DNA from: Thioalkalivibrio sp. XN279
GTDB lineage: Bacteria; Pseudomonadota; Gammaproteobacteria; Steroidobacterales; XN24
NCBI RefSeq assembly: GCF_011089885.1
Contig: NZ_JAANBD010000028.1
Location: forward strand, 425,746-489,745
DNA length: 64,000 bases
Reading direction: 5' to 3'
The notes beneath the pieces are model-generated. The model made no database searches. It had not been told where the DNA came from and worked only from the letters and a program-made list of their open reading frames with translations. The position numbers were made by a program, and so were the translations under genes. This document shows, piece by piece, positions 10,380 to 24,862 of the stretch; the stretch's first letter is position 1, and each line of letters opens with the position of its first letter.

Positions 10380-12257
10380 ATGGAGTTTGAACAAGGCCTG
10401 ATACTCGGCATCCTCGCGACCATGGTGGGCATGTTCCTGTGGGGACGCTGGCGCCACGACATGGTGGCGCTCGGCGCCCTGCTCGCCTGCGTGGTGTTCG
10501 GGCTGGTCCCGTCTGCCGTGGCCTTCAGCGGCTTCGGCCACCCCGCGGTCATCACCGTGGCCTGCGTGCTGGTGCTGAGCCGTGCGCTGCAGGCCTCCGG
10601 CGCCGTCGATCTCGTGGTCAGCAAGGTCATGCCGGCGAATGCCGGGCCGCTGCTGACCATCGCGGTCCTCACCGGCATCGGCGCGCTGCTCTCCGGCTTC
10701 ATGAACAACGTCGGCGCGCTCGCACTGCTGATGCCGGTGGGGTTGCAGGTCGCGCAACGGCAGCAGCTGCCGCCCGGCCGGGTGCTGATGCCATTGGCCT
10801 TCGGCTCCATCCTCGGCGGCATGACCACGATGGTCGGCACGCCGCCCAACCTGATCGTCTCCGGCTTCCGCAGCGAGACGGGGATGGGCAGTTTCACCAT
10901 GTTCGACTTCACCCCGGTAGGCATCGTCGTCGCGGTCGCCGGCGTCCTGTTCGTCGTGCTGCTCGCGCGTTACCTGGTCCCGGCGCGGGAGCGCAGCGGC
11001 GCCGAGGAGTTCGACACCGGCACTTACATCACCGAAGCGCGGGTGACGAAAGGCAGCAAGGCGGTGGGCAAGACGCTGCGCGAGGTCGAGGATGCGCTCG
11101 AGGAGCACGAGGCCCAGGTGCTCGGCCTGGTGCGCAACGAGGTGCGGGTCAACGCGCCGCAGGGCAATCGCGTGGTGCAGGCGGGGGACATCCTGGTGAT
11201 CGAGGCCGAACCGGAGGAACTGGGCGCCGCCCTCTCGGACCTCGACCTGAAACTCGAGGAAGCCAAGCCGCGCGCCAAGGCCGACACCGTCACCCCCGAA
11301 GACACGGTGGAGGCAGGCCAGGACAAGGACGACAGCGAGGGAGAGGAAGAGGAAGAGGACAACGACAAGGACAACGACAAGGAAGAGAAGAAGTCCGACG
11401 ACGACAACATCCTGGTCGAAGTCACGATCCTGCCCGGGTCGGCCCTGGTCGACTACACGGCGAGCCGGCTGCGGTTGCGCACGCGCTACGGCATCAACCT
11501 GCTCGCGGTGTCGCGGCTCGGGCGCCGCTCTGTGGCGCGCCTGCGCACCATGCGCTTCCGGGCCGGCGATGTCCTGCTGCTGCAGGGCGCGGAAGACGCA
11601 ATCAACGATTTTGCCAGCGAGATGGGCGGCGTGCCGCTGGCGGCCCGTTCCCTGCGCATCCCCGACAAACGCAAGACGCTGCTCTCCTCGCTGATCCTGC
11701 TGCTCGCGGTGGCCGGGGCCGCGCTCGGGCTGCTGCCCGCCGCCATCTCTTTTGCGGGCGGTGTGCTTGCCACAATGGTGCTGCGCACGCTGCCGCTGCG
11801 TGCCGTCTACGACGCCATCGACTGGCCGGTGATCGTGCTGCTTGGCGCCCTGATCCCAGTCGCCACGGCCATGGAGACCACGGGCACGGCCGCGCTGGTC
11901 GCGGGTTTCCTGCTGGACAGCGTCGCGCAGGGCCATGCCGTGATCGGCCTCGCCGTGGTGCTGGTGGTGACCATGACGCTCTCCGACCTGATGAACAACG
12001 CCGCGACGGCCGCCATCATGTGCCCCGTGGCCATCGGCGCTGCGAGCCAGCTCGGCGTCAGCGCGGATCCTTACCTGATGGCGGTTGCGGTGGGTGCTTC
12101 GTGCGCCTTCCTCACCCCGATCGGTCACCAGAACAACACGCTCATACTCGGCCCGGGCGGGTTCCGCTTCGGCGATTACTGGCGCCTCGGCCTGCCGCTG
12201 GAAGTGCTGGTGGTGCTGGTCGCCGTGCCCATGCTGTTGTGGGTATGGCCACTGTGA
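10380..12257 (+). CDS. SLC13/ArsB-type membrane transporter with two TrkA-C domains
   Basis: A 625-residue inner-membrane protein. N-terminal helices (about 5-205) carry the repeat signature GFMNNVGALALLMP and the MTTMVGTPPNLIVSGF loop. A cytoplasmic part (about 215-435) holds two TrkA-C (RCK_C) domains, and a second helix set (about 450-625) carries LMNNAATAAIMCPVA. This is the family of anion or dicarboxylate and sodium symporters (SLC13/CitT/YfbS-like); the substrate cannot be told. The two TrkA-C domains are separated by an acidic, low-complexity linker of about 60 residues rich in Asp, Glu and Lys. ATG 10380 was chosen because the protein then begins just before the first helix; its ribosome binding site is weak. 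The gene is divergent from katG. Confidence 0.87.
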   Translation: MEFEQGLILGILATMVGMFLWGRWRHDMVALGALLACVVFGLVPSAVAFSGFGHPAVITVACVLVLSRALQASGAVDLVVSKVMPANAGPLLTIAVLTGIGALLSGFMNNVGALALLMPVGLQVAQRQQLPPGRVLMPLAFGSILGGMTTMVGTPPNLIVSGFRSETGMGSFTMFDFTPVGIVVAVAGVLFVVLLARYLVPARERSGAEEFDTGTYITEARVTKGSKAVGKTLREVEDALEEHEAQVLGLVRNEVRVNAPQGNRVVQAGDILVIEAEPEELGAALSDLDLKLEEAKPRAKADTVTPEDTVEAGQDKDDSEGEEEEEDNDKDNDKEEKKSDDDNILVEVTILPGSALVDYTASRLRLRTRYGINLLAVSRLGRRSVARLRTMRFRAGDVLLLQGAEDAINDFASEMGGVPLAARSLRIPDKRKTLLSSLILLLAVAGAALGLLPAAISFAGGVLATMVLRTLPLRAVYDAIDWPVIVLLGALIPVATAMETTGTAALVAGFLLDSVAQGHAVIGLAVVLVVTMTLSDLMNNAATAAIMCPVAIGAASQLGVSADPYLMAVAVGASCAFLTPIGHQNNTLILGPGGFRFGDYWRLGLPLEVLVVLVAVPMLLWVWPL

Positions 12258-12273
12258 TGGGCCCCGCGACGCC

Positions 12274-13653
12274 ATGAGGCTGCTCGCCATCCTCGCCCTC
12301 GGCCTGCTGCTGGTGACCTGCAGCCAGCCGCTGACCCTGCTCGAGCAGGTGGAAAGGGAGGGCATCCTGCGCGTGGTGACGCGCAACGCACCGACCACCT
12401 ATTACATCGGCTCGGAAGGCCCTGCCGGCCCTGAATATGACCTCGCCCTCGGCTTCGCGGAATTCCTCGGGGTGGAGCTCGAAATCTATACCGTCGACAA
12501 CCTCGCGCAGGTGCTGCCCGAGGTCACCTCAGGCCGCGCCCACCTTGCCGCAGCCGCCCTGACCATTACTCCGGCGCGGCAGGAGGAAGTGGCCTTCGGG
12601 CCGGTTTACCGCACGGTGACGCAGCAACTGGTCTACCGGAGAGGGAGCTGGCGCCCGCGCAGTCTCGACCAGCTGGTCGGCACCCGGCTCGAGGTGATCG
12701 CCGGCAGCAGCTACGTCGACACGCTGGAGCAACTGCGCCGCTCGCTGCCGGGCCTGACCTGGCTGGAGCATCCCAGCGCGGAAACCCAGGAGCTGCTGGC
12801 CCAGGTCGCCGACGGCAAGATCGACCACACGGTGGCGGATTCGACCACGGTGCTGGTGAACCGCTACTTCCATCCCGACATCCGCGTCGCCATGGACCTG
12901 AGCGAGGCCCAGTCCATCGCCTGGGCCTTCCGCGCCGGCGAGGACGACAGCCTGCTGCAACAAGCGCGGGCATACTTTGCGGAAATCTCGGCCAACGGGC
13001 GTATCGCCGAGATCATGGACCGGTACTACAGCCACACCGACCGCTTCGACTACGTGGGTACCCGCACCTTCCTGCGCCACGTGGAATCTCGCCTGCCACG
13101 TTACCGCGCCTGGTTCGAGGAGGCGGCGGCCGAGTACGGCTTCGACTGGCGCCTGCTCGCGGCACTGAGCTACCAGGAGTCGCACTGGAACCCGCACGCC
13201 GTATCGCCCACCGGGGTGCGCGGGCTGATGATGCTGACCCGGTCCACCGCCGCGGCCATGGGTGTCGAGGACCGCGACGATCCGGAACAAAGTATCCGCG
13301 GCGGGGCGCGCTACCTGCGCCGGGTGATCGGCAAGATCCCGGAGCGCATCCCGGAACCGGACCGCACCTGGATGGCGCTGGCCGGCTACAACGTCGGCTT
13401 CGGACACCTTGAGGATGCGCGTCGCATCACCGAGATCCGTGGCCTCGATCCAGATCGCTGGGCACATGTGCGCGACAGCCTGCCGCTGCTGACGCAGGAG
13501 CGCTGGCACAAGCAGGCGCGATTCGGCTACGCCCGTGGCTGGGAGCCCGTGCGTTACGTGGACAACATCCGGCGCTATTACGAGGTGATGGGCTGGATCA
13601 CGGCCGAGCCACGCACGCCTTTCGCCGCCACGCAGGCGCGCACCGTCCCTTAG
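12274..13653 (+). CDS. mltF: Membrane-bound lytic murein transglycosylase F
   Basis: A 459-residue lipoprotein (lipobox LLVTC, Cys near 16). It has an N-terminal periplasmic solute-binding-like domain (about 25-255) and a C-terminal lysozyme-like SLT domain (about 270-430). The catalytic Glu is in LAALSYQESHWNP, followed by VRGLMMLT and the AGYNVG motif. MltF cleaves the MurNAc-GlcNAc bond of peptidoglycan to form 1,6-anhydro ends at the outer membrane. Length and domain order match E. coli MltF. The ATG lies 17 bases after the transporter stop, and a six-codon ORF bridges the two. The two genes are probably co-transcribed. Confidence 0.93.
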   Translation: MRLLAILALGLLLVTCSQPLTLLEQVEREGILRVVTRNAPTTYYIGSEGPAGPEYDLALGFAEFLGVELEIYTVDNLAQVLPEVTSGRAHLAAAALTITPARQEEVAFGPVYRTVTQQLVYRRGSWRPRSLDQLVGTRLEVIAGSSYVDTLEQLRRSLPGLTWLEHPSAETQELLAQVADGKIDHTVADSTTVLVNRYFHPDIRVAMDLSEAQSIAWAFRAGEDDSLLQQARAYFAEISANGRIAEIMDRYYSHTDRFDYVGTRTFLRHVESRLPRYRAWFEEAAAEYGFDWRLLAALSYQESHWNPHAVSPTGVRGLMMLTRSTAAAMGVEDRDDPEQSIRGGARYLRRVIGKIPERIPEPDRTWMALAGYNVGFGHLEDARRITEIRGLDPDRWAHVRDSLPLLTQERWHKQARFGYARGWEPVRYVDNIRRYYEVMGWITAEPRTPFAATQARTVP

Positions 13654-13798
13654 CCTGCGCGGCCATGTTGCGTGGCGAGCGTGATGCTTTTTTGCTGCAG
13701 AGCCGATAGTTTTTCGGCATGAGTTTAGCCTTGGGCCGCTCAGCTGGCGGGTGGTAGTCTTCGGCCGGCAACATCACGCACCCGGAGAGAACCCCGCC

Positions 13799-14416
13799 AT
13801 GGCCCGCAGGCATTCGACGCATGGATTTTCCTGGCCACGCCTGGCCGGCCTGCTGGTGCTGGCCGCCTTACTGTCGGGATGCGCCTCAGGGCCGCAACTG
13901 CGTTCGGCCTCTGCCCCCGGCGTCGACCTGGCGAGCTTCCAGACCTTCAGCTTTTTTCCCGAGCTCAGCACCGACCGCGCGGGATTTCATACGCTGATAT
14001 CCCAGCAGCTGGTGTTCTCGACGCGCCGCGAAATGGAGGTGCGCGGCTTCGTGTTCGTGCCGGACCCGACGCAAGCAGACCTGCTGATCAACTTCTACAC
14101 CGATGTTGCGGAGCAGTTCCGCGTACGCAGCACCATGCAGCACTGGCACGGGCCCTCCTACTGGCATCATCGGCGCGGCTTCTATGACCCGTGGTGGGGC
14201 CACCGCCACTGGCCGGTGCACTCCTCTGTCGAGGTGGAGCAGTTTTCCGAGGGCACATTGAGCGTGGACGTGGTGGACCGGGCGAGGAACACGCTGGTGT
14301 GGGAAGGCGCGGCAACCAAGCGTCTCACCCAGCGCACGCTCAACGAACTCGGCCCCGCGCTCGACGACGCCGTGCACCGCATGTTCACCCGATTCCCGGT
14401 GCCGCCCCGGCTCTAG
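13799..14416 (+). CDS. DUF4136 family lipoprotein
   Basis: A 205-residue lipoprotein with lipobox LLSGC (Cys near 27). The body matches the DUF4136 pattern: DLASFQTFSFFP near the start, a middle ADLLINFY strand, an aromatic and His-rich loop (around MQHWHGPSYWHHRRGF), then VDVVDRARNTLVWEGAA and a C-terminal amphipathic helix. These are outer-membrane-associated proteins of unknown function. I chose ATG 13799 because GGAGAG precedes it; the in-frame start further upstream would spoil the signal peptide. It is convergent with tamB, with only 14 bases between the stops. Confidence 0.82.
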   Translation: MARRHSTHGFSWPRLAGLLVLAALLSGCASGPQLRSASAPGVDLASFQTFSFFPELSTDRAGFHTLISQQLVFSTRREMEVRGFVFVPDPTQADLLINFYTDVAEQFRVRSTMQHWHGPSYWHHRRGFYDPWWGHRHWPVHSSVEVEQFSEGTLSVDVVDRARNTLVWEGAATKRLTQRTLNELGPALDDAVHRMFTRFPVPPRL

Positions 14417-14430
14417 GCCAGGCAGCTGCT

Positions 14431-17400
14431 TCAGTCGCGCTCGAATGTGTAGAACAGGTCGCCGGCATGCTCGTCTCCTGAGATCGTCTCAAGCGACAGG
14501 CGCCGGTTGATCTGGAAGCGCAGCCTCAGCGTGTTGACCGTGTCGAAGAGGCCCAGTCCGTAGCCGACGTAGATGCCGCTGCCGATGTAGCGGCTGACGA
14601 CGAGAGAAGCACCGTCGCCGTCGCCGTCGTCGACGACGGCGACCTCGTCGAAGCCCAACCTCCTGCCCAGGTCCCCGGCGATCAGGTTGCCGCCGGACAG
14701 GGCGAGTGAGTTCGCCGCCTGGGTCACCGTCCTGCGCTCACTCGACTGCAGGTCACCCAGGCTCCGGCCGATCGTGAGGTAGGACAGGGCGTCGGCGCGG
14801 GGCATCGGCGGATCCGAGTACACGGAGATTTCCGGCTGCTGCAGCGTGCCGCGCACCAGCGCACCCGCGGTCACCTCGTCGACACGACGCACCGCGCGGA
14901 TCTCCAGGCCCGGATTCTCCAGCGGGCCGCCGGTGTAGATCAGCCGGCCCGTCTGTATCTCCAGCCGCTGGCCGAACACCCCGAAGGTCCCATCCACGAC
15001 GCGCAGTTCACCGCGGCCCCAGGGCAGCATCTCCGGCTGAATCACTGTCAGTAGGCTGCCTTCCACGTTGCCGCGCAGCCCGGCCGCATTGACCTGGACA
15101 TCCGGCCCGACGCTCACGCGCACGCGGCTGGTCACCCGCATGCCTTCGTCCTCGGCAGGCGCACGCGCACCGACCAGGACCTCGTCGGGGCTGGTCGAGA
15201 TCGCCGTGGCTCCGCCCAGCTCAGTAATGCGCGCGTACGGAATCTCGACTTCCCCGCCGATGGCGAGTTCACGACCGGAATAACGAAACTTGAGGTCCGG
15301 GCTGGCCGCTACCTGGGCTTCCGCCAGGTTCGCCAACAAGACGTCCTCTCCCGTCAGGGTGGCGCGACCCTCGACACCGTCCGCCGCCAGGTCGAAGCGC
15401 CCGGTGCTCTCGAACGTCCCCGTGCCGGAGCGCCCCGTGACCTTGAAGCTGAGCTCACCCCCCGCGCCCAGCGTGGCGTTCGCCTGCAGGTCGCTCGGCT
15501 GCAGGCCCAGGGTCGGCATGTCCACGGACCCGTCCTGCAGGCTGAATCCAGCCTCCACGACAGGTGCGCCGAGCGTACCGGCGACGACGGCGTAGATGCG
15601 GGCATCGCCCTGCAGTTCGGCCAACTCCGGCAGCAGCACCGGCAACAGTTGCAGCTGGCTGAACTCGGCGTCGAACCGGCCGTCGACCGGCGGATCCGAG
15701 GCATTCCAGCCGACGGCCATGCGCCCATCCACGTGGTCGTCGCCGGACAGCTTGACGCGCAGCGACGCCAGCGCAGTCTCGTCGTCACCAGTGAGTTCCA
15801 GGCTGCCGCCCAGCCACGACAACAGTACCTTGTCGGCATCGTCGGCCGACCGCACTTCCCCCGCGGTCAGCTCCAGCCCGCCGGACAAGCTGCGGAAAAG
15901 CTCGTCGTCCGCCTGGATGTCGACCGCACCGGTCAGCACGCCGGTGGCCAGCAGGCCGTCGCCAAAACGCCGGCTGAGCGGCTCCAGGTCGAGCCGCGAC
16001 AACGTCGCACTGCCCTGCCACGGCCCGGTCCGGTTCCACGCGCCCTCGACGCAGAGCAGGCCGAAGGTGCCGTCCATGCATGCATCTCCAAGCGAGACAG
16101 AGCCGCTGTCCACGCTCAGGGGTGCCGGCGCCTGCAGTGACCACGCGGGTTGTGCCTCGTCGGTGAGGACGATGTCGGTCAACAGCGCACTCCAGCGCTG
16201 CGCGGCGAGGCTCCCTTCCAGCGTGACCAGGAAAGCCTGCTCGAGGTAGGGCCGCTCGAGTTCGAGTCGCAAGCTGTGCGCCTGCGGCACCCCCCCGGCC
16301 TCGAGTCGCAGGCTGGCGCCCCGGCCCGGGCGGAGGGCGAACCCCTTCATTTCCGCCACGACTTCCGAGACGGCCGCTCCGGACAGGTCGACCATGCCTT
16401 CCATAGTCAAGACCCGCGCCCGGCTCGTCCGCCAGCGCAGGCGCTCGCCGGCGGCCTCGAACTCGATCCGGGGGGTGTCGCGCGAGCCGCTGATGCTGGC
16501 CGACGCGCTCAGCTTGCCGCGCGCTGCGGGATAGAGCGCCTCCAGCGCCGGCACATCGAGCGCCGCCGCCAGTGACACTGCGACCTCGTCAAGGCGGCCG
16601 CTGGCCCGCAGGGACGCGTCCCCGAGCGTGATCGTCGCGCTGCGCAGCACGTATGCGCCCTCGCGTATGTTGAGGGCGGCATCCCCGGACACGGGCAGCG
16701 ACTTCAGCTCGCCGCGCAATGCGCGCAGCGTGACTTCGAGGCCCTCCGCCGCCGTGGGCAGCCCGTCGAGCTGAAGCGAGCCGGCCAGCCGGCCGGGCCA
16801 TTCGGGCGCCAGCGCCGCGGGATCGAGGTCGGCGAAGTCGAGCTTGAAATCCGCCTCCTGGCCCCCGTCCCAGGCGATACGGCCGGCGCCCCTGACAGTG
16901 CCACCGAGAAGATCCGCCGCCAGTGTCTCGACCCGCAGGCCCTGGGCATCGCCCTCCGCTTCCAGCTGCAGGGCGAGTGGCGGCAGGTCCGGCAGCCTCG
17001 CGTCTCCGCTTGCCGCGACCCGGTAGGCCAGGCGGCCGTCGCCGGTCTCGAGGACCCCGCTGGCGCTGGCGCTCACTGTCTCATCCGCCGAACGCAACCC
17101 GAGGCTCTCCACGGTGAGCAACGTTCCGGCCCAGCGCAGCACCGCTTCGATCTGCAACTCCGGCAGTCCCTCGCGCCGCGCCGTGGCTTCGGCCACCAGG
17201 TCCCACTGCTCCCCCGCGCCGGCGCCCCGCAGCTGCAAGCGCGGCAGGTCGATCTCACGCGTGGCCCCGGCCAGCGGCCATCCCAGTCCGTCGCCGCTGA
17301 GCATGAATTCCGCCGCGGGCGTGCTGCCGGGCTCGAACCATCCGTTGCCGCTCAGCGTGGCGCCATCCTGCAGCACCAACTCGACGCTGCGCAGCCGGCC

Positions 17401-18341
17401 GACATTCTCCACCCAGCCACCCTGCGCCTCGATCCCGGTCGCACCGGCAACGTACGCCGGCAGCTGGAAGTCGCCCGCCACCCGGCTGTCCGTGATGTCG
17501 CCCTCGATGTGCAGGCGGGTGGAGAAGCCGTCGAGCGCTTCGGGCCACAGGCCGGTGTCAGGTGGCAACGGCTCCACCGCCAGGTTCAGCGCCCAGGTCG
17601 GCGTATCGGGCAGGCCCCGCACCATCCCCTCGAGGCGCGCGACCAGGGGCGCCGAGACCTCCTGGACCACGTCCAGCTCGGACGGCAGTCCCTTGAGCCG
17701 CGTGTGGCCCGCGAAGCCGGTACCGTCCAGGGCCAGCTGCCAGTCCAGGTCGACATCCCACGCTTGCGTCGGGTCCATCGAGAGGTATGCATGCCCGCCG
17801 ACCCGGCCACCGCTGCTATGCAGTTCCAGCGACCGTAGCGTGAGTTCCCGCCCCGACGCCGTGGCGGACAGTTCCAGCTCGAGGTCTGCCATCGCGACCT
17901 CGCCGCCGGATCGCAATGCGCCGCCGGTGATGGCGAGGTGCTCGAGAATCACGTCCACAGGCAGCGAGAAAGGCTCGCCTGCGCCGCGCCCGGCATCGCC
18001 CGGGGCGTCCGACTCGAGCCCGAGCCACTCGATGCGCGGCTCGATAATCCGCAGCGCGTCGATGTGCAGGGTCCGCCGCAGCAATGCAGCGGGCCGCCAG
18101 TCCAGTTCCACGCGCGCAATCTCTCCTCTTGCGCCCGGCCCGACAAAGTCCAGGCGCCCAAGCACGATGGGGCCCACCAGGCGTCCCTCGACTCGGTCGA
18201 TCTCCACGGTGACGGGCAGCAACGGCAATGCGCGTGCGACGAGGAACCGCAGGCCCGCCGTGGTGCCGCCGAGCCAGGCTGCCGCGCCGAGCAGCGCGAC
18301 GAGCGGCAGCACGATCAGCAGCAGGATGCGCTTGCGGTACT

Positions 18342-18345
<4 letters not shown>
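14431..18345 (-). CDS. tamB: Translocation and assembly module subunit TamB
   Basis: A 1,304-residue AsmA-like/bridge-type protein. One N-terminal membrane helix (about 6-28) anchors it in the inner membrane. A very long series of amphipathic beta repeats spans the periplasm, and the conserved TamB C-terminal domain (VRAVRRVDEVTAGALVRGTL, then YSDPPMPRADALSYLTIGR) meets TamA in the outer membrane. TamB helps assemble outer-membrane proteins and move phospholipid between membranes. It starts at GTG 18345, overlapping the tamA stop by four bases (GTGA), which indicates coupled translation. Its length is close to that of E. coli TamB (1,259). The frame remains open upstream inside tamA, but that part has no family features. 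Confidence 0.93.
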
Positions 18346-22101
<3,756 letters not shown>

Positions 22102-22216
22102 TTCGACTACTCCCATTCGATCAATTGCAGACACTATAAACGAGACCTTGCCACCGCCCTGTAACCCGCTCTCAGGGTGCCCTTACCTGGCCATACAGGC
22201 GGCTCGGCCGGGTGCG

Positions 22217-23239
22217 TCAGGGACGACTGTGGCGCCATTCGTTCGGTGTTCTTCCTGTCCACCGGCTGAAGGCACGGATAAACGAGCTGGAACTGCTATA
22301 TCCCATCAGCCCGGCAATCTCGGCGACAGAGATGTTGGTGCCCTCCAGCAGCTGCCCGCTCAAGGTCCGCCGCACCTTGTCGAGCTCGAGCCGGAAGCCG
22401 GTCCCTTCAGCTTTCAGCCGGCGGCGCAGAGTGTGCCTGTTCAGCCCCATGTTTCGGGCAGTGGCCTGCGCAGAACAAACGCCTTCCAGCAAGTCCAGCT
22501 GCAGCTGTCGGGAAAGTGCTTCAACGAGTTGCAAATGGCGCAGGCGGCGCGATTCCGCAGCCTCGAGCTCGAAATGCCTCAACATCAGTTTGTCAGCAGA
22601 AGAAACGGGTTGCTGGAGCCATTCGCTCGAAAATGCGACAGCGCTTTTTTCCGCATTGAACTGGGGCATGGACCCGAAGAGGTTGCGGTAAGGCGCGGTG
22701 CTGGCAGGTCGACGGCGCGAGAGGAGCACCTGGCTCGGCCGCCATGCCGGACCGCACAGCCTGCGCATGAGGCCGAAGGCAAAAGCGATGGTCAGGTCGT
22801 GGATCTGGTCCATGGCTTTCGCACCCGGCTGGATCACGGTATAGCCCAGCAACGTCAGCTTCGGTCCGACGCACAGGCTTATCTCACCGCCCTCATCGTG
22901 CAAGTCGAAATAGTCAGTCAGCTTGGCCAGGGCCGTCTCGACATCTGCACACACCCGTACGACGTATCCCGCAATACCGAGGTGAGACGGCTCGGCGCTC
23001 CGGCCCAACAGGAGACCGAAGTGGTCGCATTGTGTCGCTTCGACACACTCGGCAAGGAGGTAACTGAGTTTGAGGTACGAAATCTTGTGGTCCGGATCCG
23101 CAAAATGCGTCATTTCCAGGCCGCTGCGTTCGAATACAGGCTGGGGGTCGACACCATGCGCCTGCAGCAACGCGGGAATGTTCATCAGCACACCCACCCG
23201 TGTGCTGCGTTCTTTGCCACCAGGGCGTGCTTGTTTCAC
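22217..23239 (-). CDS. AraC family transcriptional regulator
   Basis: About 340 residues. The N-terminal two-thirds match the arabinose-binding-type domain of OruR/ArgR-like AraC regulators (DHKISYLKLSYLLAECVE, then HFGLLLG). The C-terminal 90 residues carry two helix-turn-helix units (SAQATARNMGLNRHTLRRRL and ISVAEIAGLMGYSSSSSFIR) and end in the family motif FSRWTGRTPNEWR. The start is uncertain: GTG 23239 gives the usual family length, while the frame is open up to 23380 over the promoter region of the divergent DUF1254 gene. That divergent gene is the natural regulatory target. Confidence 0.88.
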   Translation of the reverse strand: MKQARPGGKERSTRVGVLMNIPALLQAHGVDPQPVFERSGLEMTHFADPDHKISYLKLSYLLAECVEATQCDHFGLLLGRSAEPSHLGIAGYVVRVCADVETALAKLTDYFDLHDEGGEISLCVGPKLTLLGYTVIQPGAKAMDQIHDLTIAFAFGLMRRLCGPAWRPSQVLLSRRRPASTAPYRNLFGSMPQFNAEKSAVAFSSEWLQQPVSSADKLMLRHFELEAAESRRLRHLQLVEALSRQLQLDLLEGVCSAQATARNMGLNRHTLRRRLKAEGTGFRLELDKVRRTLSGQLLEGTNISVAEIAGLMGYSSSSSFIRAFSRWTGRTPNEWRHSRP

Positions 23240-23380
23240 GGTTGTCGACTGACTTACCTGACCGGACCTCTGCTCTGCCCGGATTGTATATTCTTTGCTC
23301 AAAAATGGTAATCGGCCCCGAGGGGGCTGGGGTACGCTCCTCCCACGCCTTGCATCGAATACAAGCTGGGAGATCAGCAC

Positions 23381-24805
23381 ATGAAGAAATCACTTTTGGG
23401 CCTCGCGCTCGCGGCCCTTGGCACCACTGCATTGATGAACAGCAACCCCGTCAATGCTGCGGAGAACGACTTCGACGCGCTTCCGGATGCCGTGCAGGCC
23501 TATATCTTCGGCTATCCGCTGGTCACCATGGAAATGACCCGCCGGGTGATGACCAACGTCGAGACCGCCGCAGGAACACGGGCGCCCATGGGGCATTTTG
23601 CGCGAATTCGCGCCTACCCCACCGCGGAGTTCAAGGATGTAACAGCGCCCAATGCAGATACCCTGTACACCACGGCGTGGGTGGATGTCAGCGAGGAGCC
23701 TTGGGTCCTTAGCCTGCCTGATGCCGATGGCCGCTATTACCTGTTCCCGATGCTCGACGGCTGGACCAACGTATTCCAGGTTCCCGGCAAGCGCACCACA
23801 GGCACCGCCAAGCAAACCTACGCCATCACCGGTCCGGGCTGGACAGGCACCCTGCCCCCGGGTGTGGAAGAGTACAAGTCGCCTACCTCGATCGTCTGGT
23901 TGCTGGGTCGCATTTATTGCACCGGTACGCCGGAGGACTACGCAGCGGTGCACAAGCTGCAAGATGAAGTTTCGATCGTACCGTTGAGCGCCTATGGCAA
24001 GCCTTACACACCGCCTGCCGGCAAGGTCGACGCCACTATCGACATGAAAACCGCTGTGCGGGAACAGGTGAACGCGATGAGTACGGACGAGTACTTCACG
24101 CTGCTCGCCAAGTTAATGGTCGATAATCCCGCGGCCGGCGATGACAAGCCGATGCTCGAGAAAATGGCAAAAATGGGCTTCGTGGTCGGGCAGCCCTTTG
24201 ACAGCAGCAAGCTCGACGCGGCATCGCAGGCCGCCCTGGCCAAAGTGCCTGAGCTGGCTAACGAGCACATCATGGGCCACATGCAGGGCGGCATCGCCGT
24301 CGGCGACATGAAGCTTGAGAACGGCTGGGGCTTTACCGTCAAGACCGGCCTCTATGGCACCAATTACCTGCAGCGCGCATTCATAACGGCCATCGGCCTC
24401 GGCGCGAACCGCCCCCAGGATGCGGTCTACCCCACATCCGAAGGCCCGAGCCCAGGCGCTTCCTACAGCGGCGACAAGAACTACGTCATGCGCTTTGAGA
24501 AGGGCGCACTGCCTCCGGTCAACGGCTTCTGGTCGTTGACCATGTACGACGAAGACTATTTCTTCGTGGCCAACCCGATTAATCGGCAGAGCATCAGCGC
24601 GCGGCAGAACCTGAAGCCGAATCCCGACGGCTCCGTGTCTCTGTACATCCAGAACGCAAGCCCCGGCGCCGACAAGGAATCAAACTGGTTGCCGGCGCCA
24701 AAGGGGAAATTCATCCTGATGCTGCGCATGTACTGGCCCAAGGACACCCCGCCTTCGATCATCGATGGCAGCTGGGTGATCCCGCCAGTCGAGGTTGTTG
24801 AATAG
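23381..24805 (+). CDS. Secreted DUF1254/DUF1214 domain protein
   Basis: A 474-residue protein with a cleavable signal peptide (cleavage probably after VNA near 26). The N-terminal part matches DUF1254 (AYIFGYPLVTMEMTRRV, then NADTLYTTAWVD) and the C-terminal part matches DUF1214 (MRFEKGALPPVNGFWSLTMY, then YIQNASPG and MYWPKD). Proteins with this pair are common and periplasmic; no reaction is firmly assigned. GGGAG lies upstream of the ATG. It is divergent from an AraC regulator and followed 57 bases later by a lipoprotein gene that may be in the same operon. Confidence 0.88.
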   Translation: MKKSLLGLALAALGTTALMNSNPVNAAENDFDALPDAVQAYIFGYPLVTMEMTRRVMTNVETAAGTRAPMGHFARIRAYPTAEFKDVTAPNADTLYTTAWVDVSEEPWVLSLPDADGRYYLFPMLDGWTNVFQVPGKRTTGTAKQTYAITGPGWTGTLPPGVEEYKSPTSIVWLLGRIYCTGTPEDYAAVHKLQDEVSIVPLSAYGKPYTPPAGKVDATIDMKTAVREQVNAMSTDEYFTLLAKLMVDNPAAGDDKPMLEKMAKMGFVVGQPFDSSKLDAASQAALAKVPELANEHIMGHMQGGIAVGDMKLENGWGFTVKTGLYGTNYLQRAFITAIGLGANRPQDAVYPTSEGPSPGASYSGDKNYVMRFEKGALPPVNGFWSLTMYDEDYFFVANPINRQSISARQNLKPNPDGSVSLYIQNASPGADKESNWLPAPKGKFILMLRMYWPKDTPPSIIDGSWVIPPVEVVE

Positions 24806-24862
24806 CACCACCTGCCGGCAAGCGATGCTTGCGGCCATTTCTTCCCCAAGGAATTCGGAATA

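Noticed and set aside
10344-12398. A 684-codon minus-strand frame opposite the SLC13-type transporter.
   Set aside because: His/Gln/Arg-rich shadow of a transporter with clear membrane helices on the plus strand.
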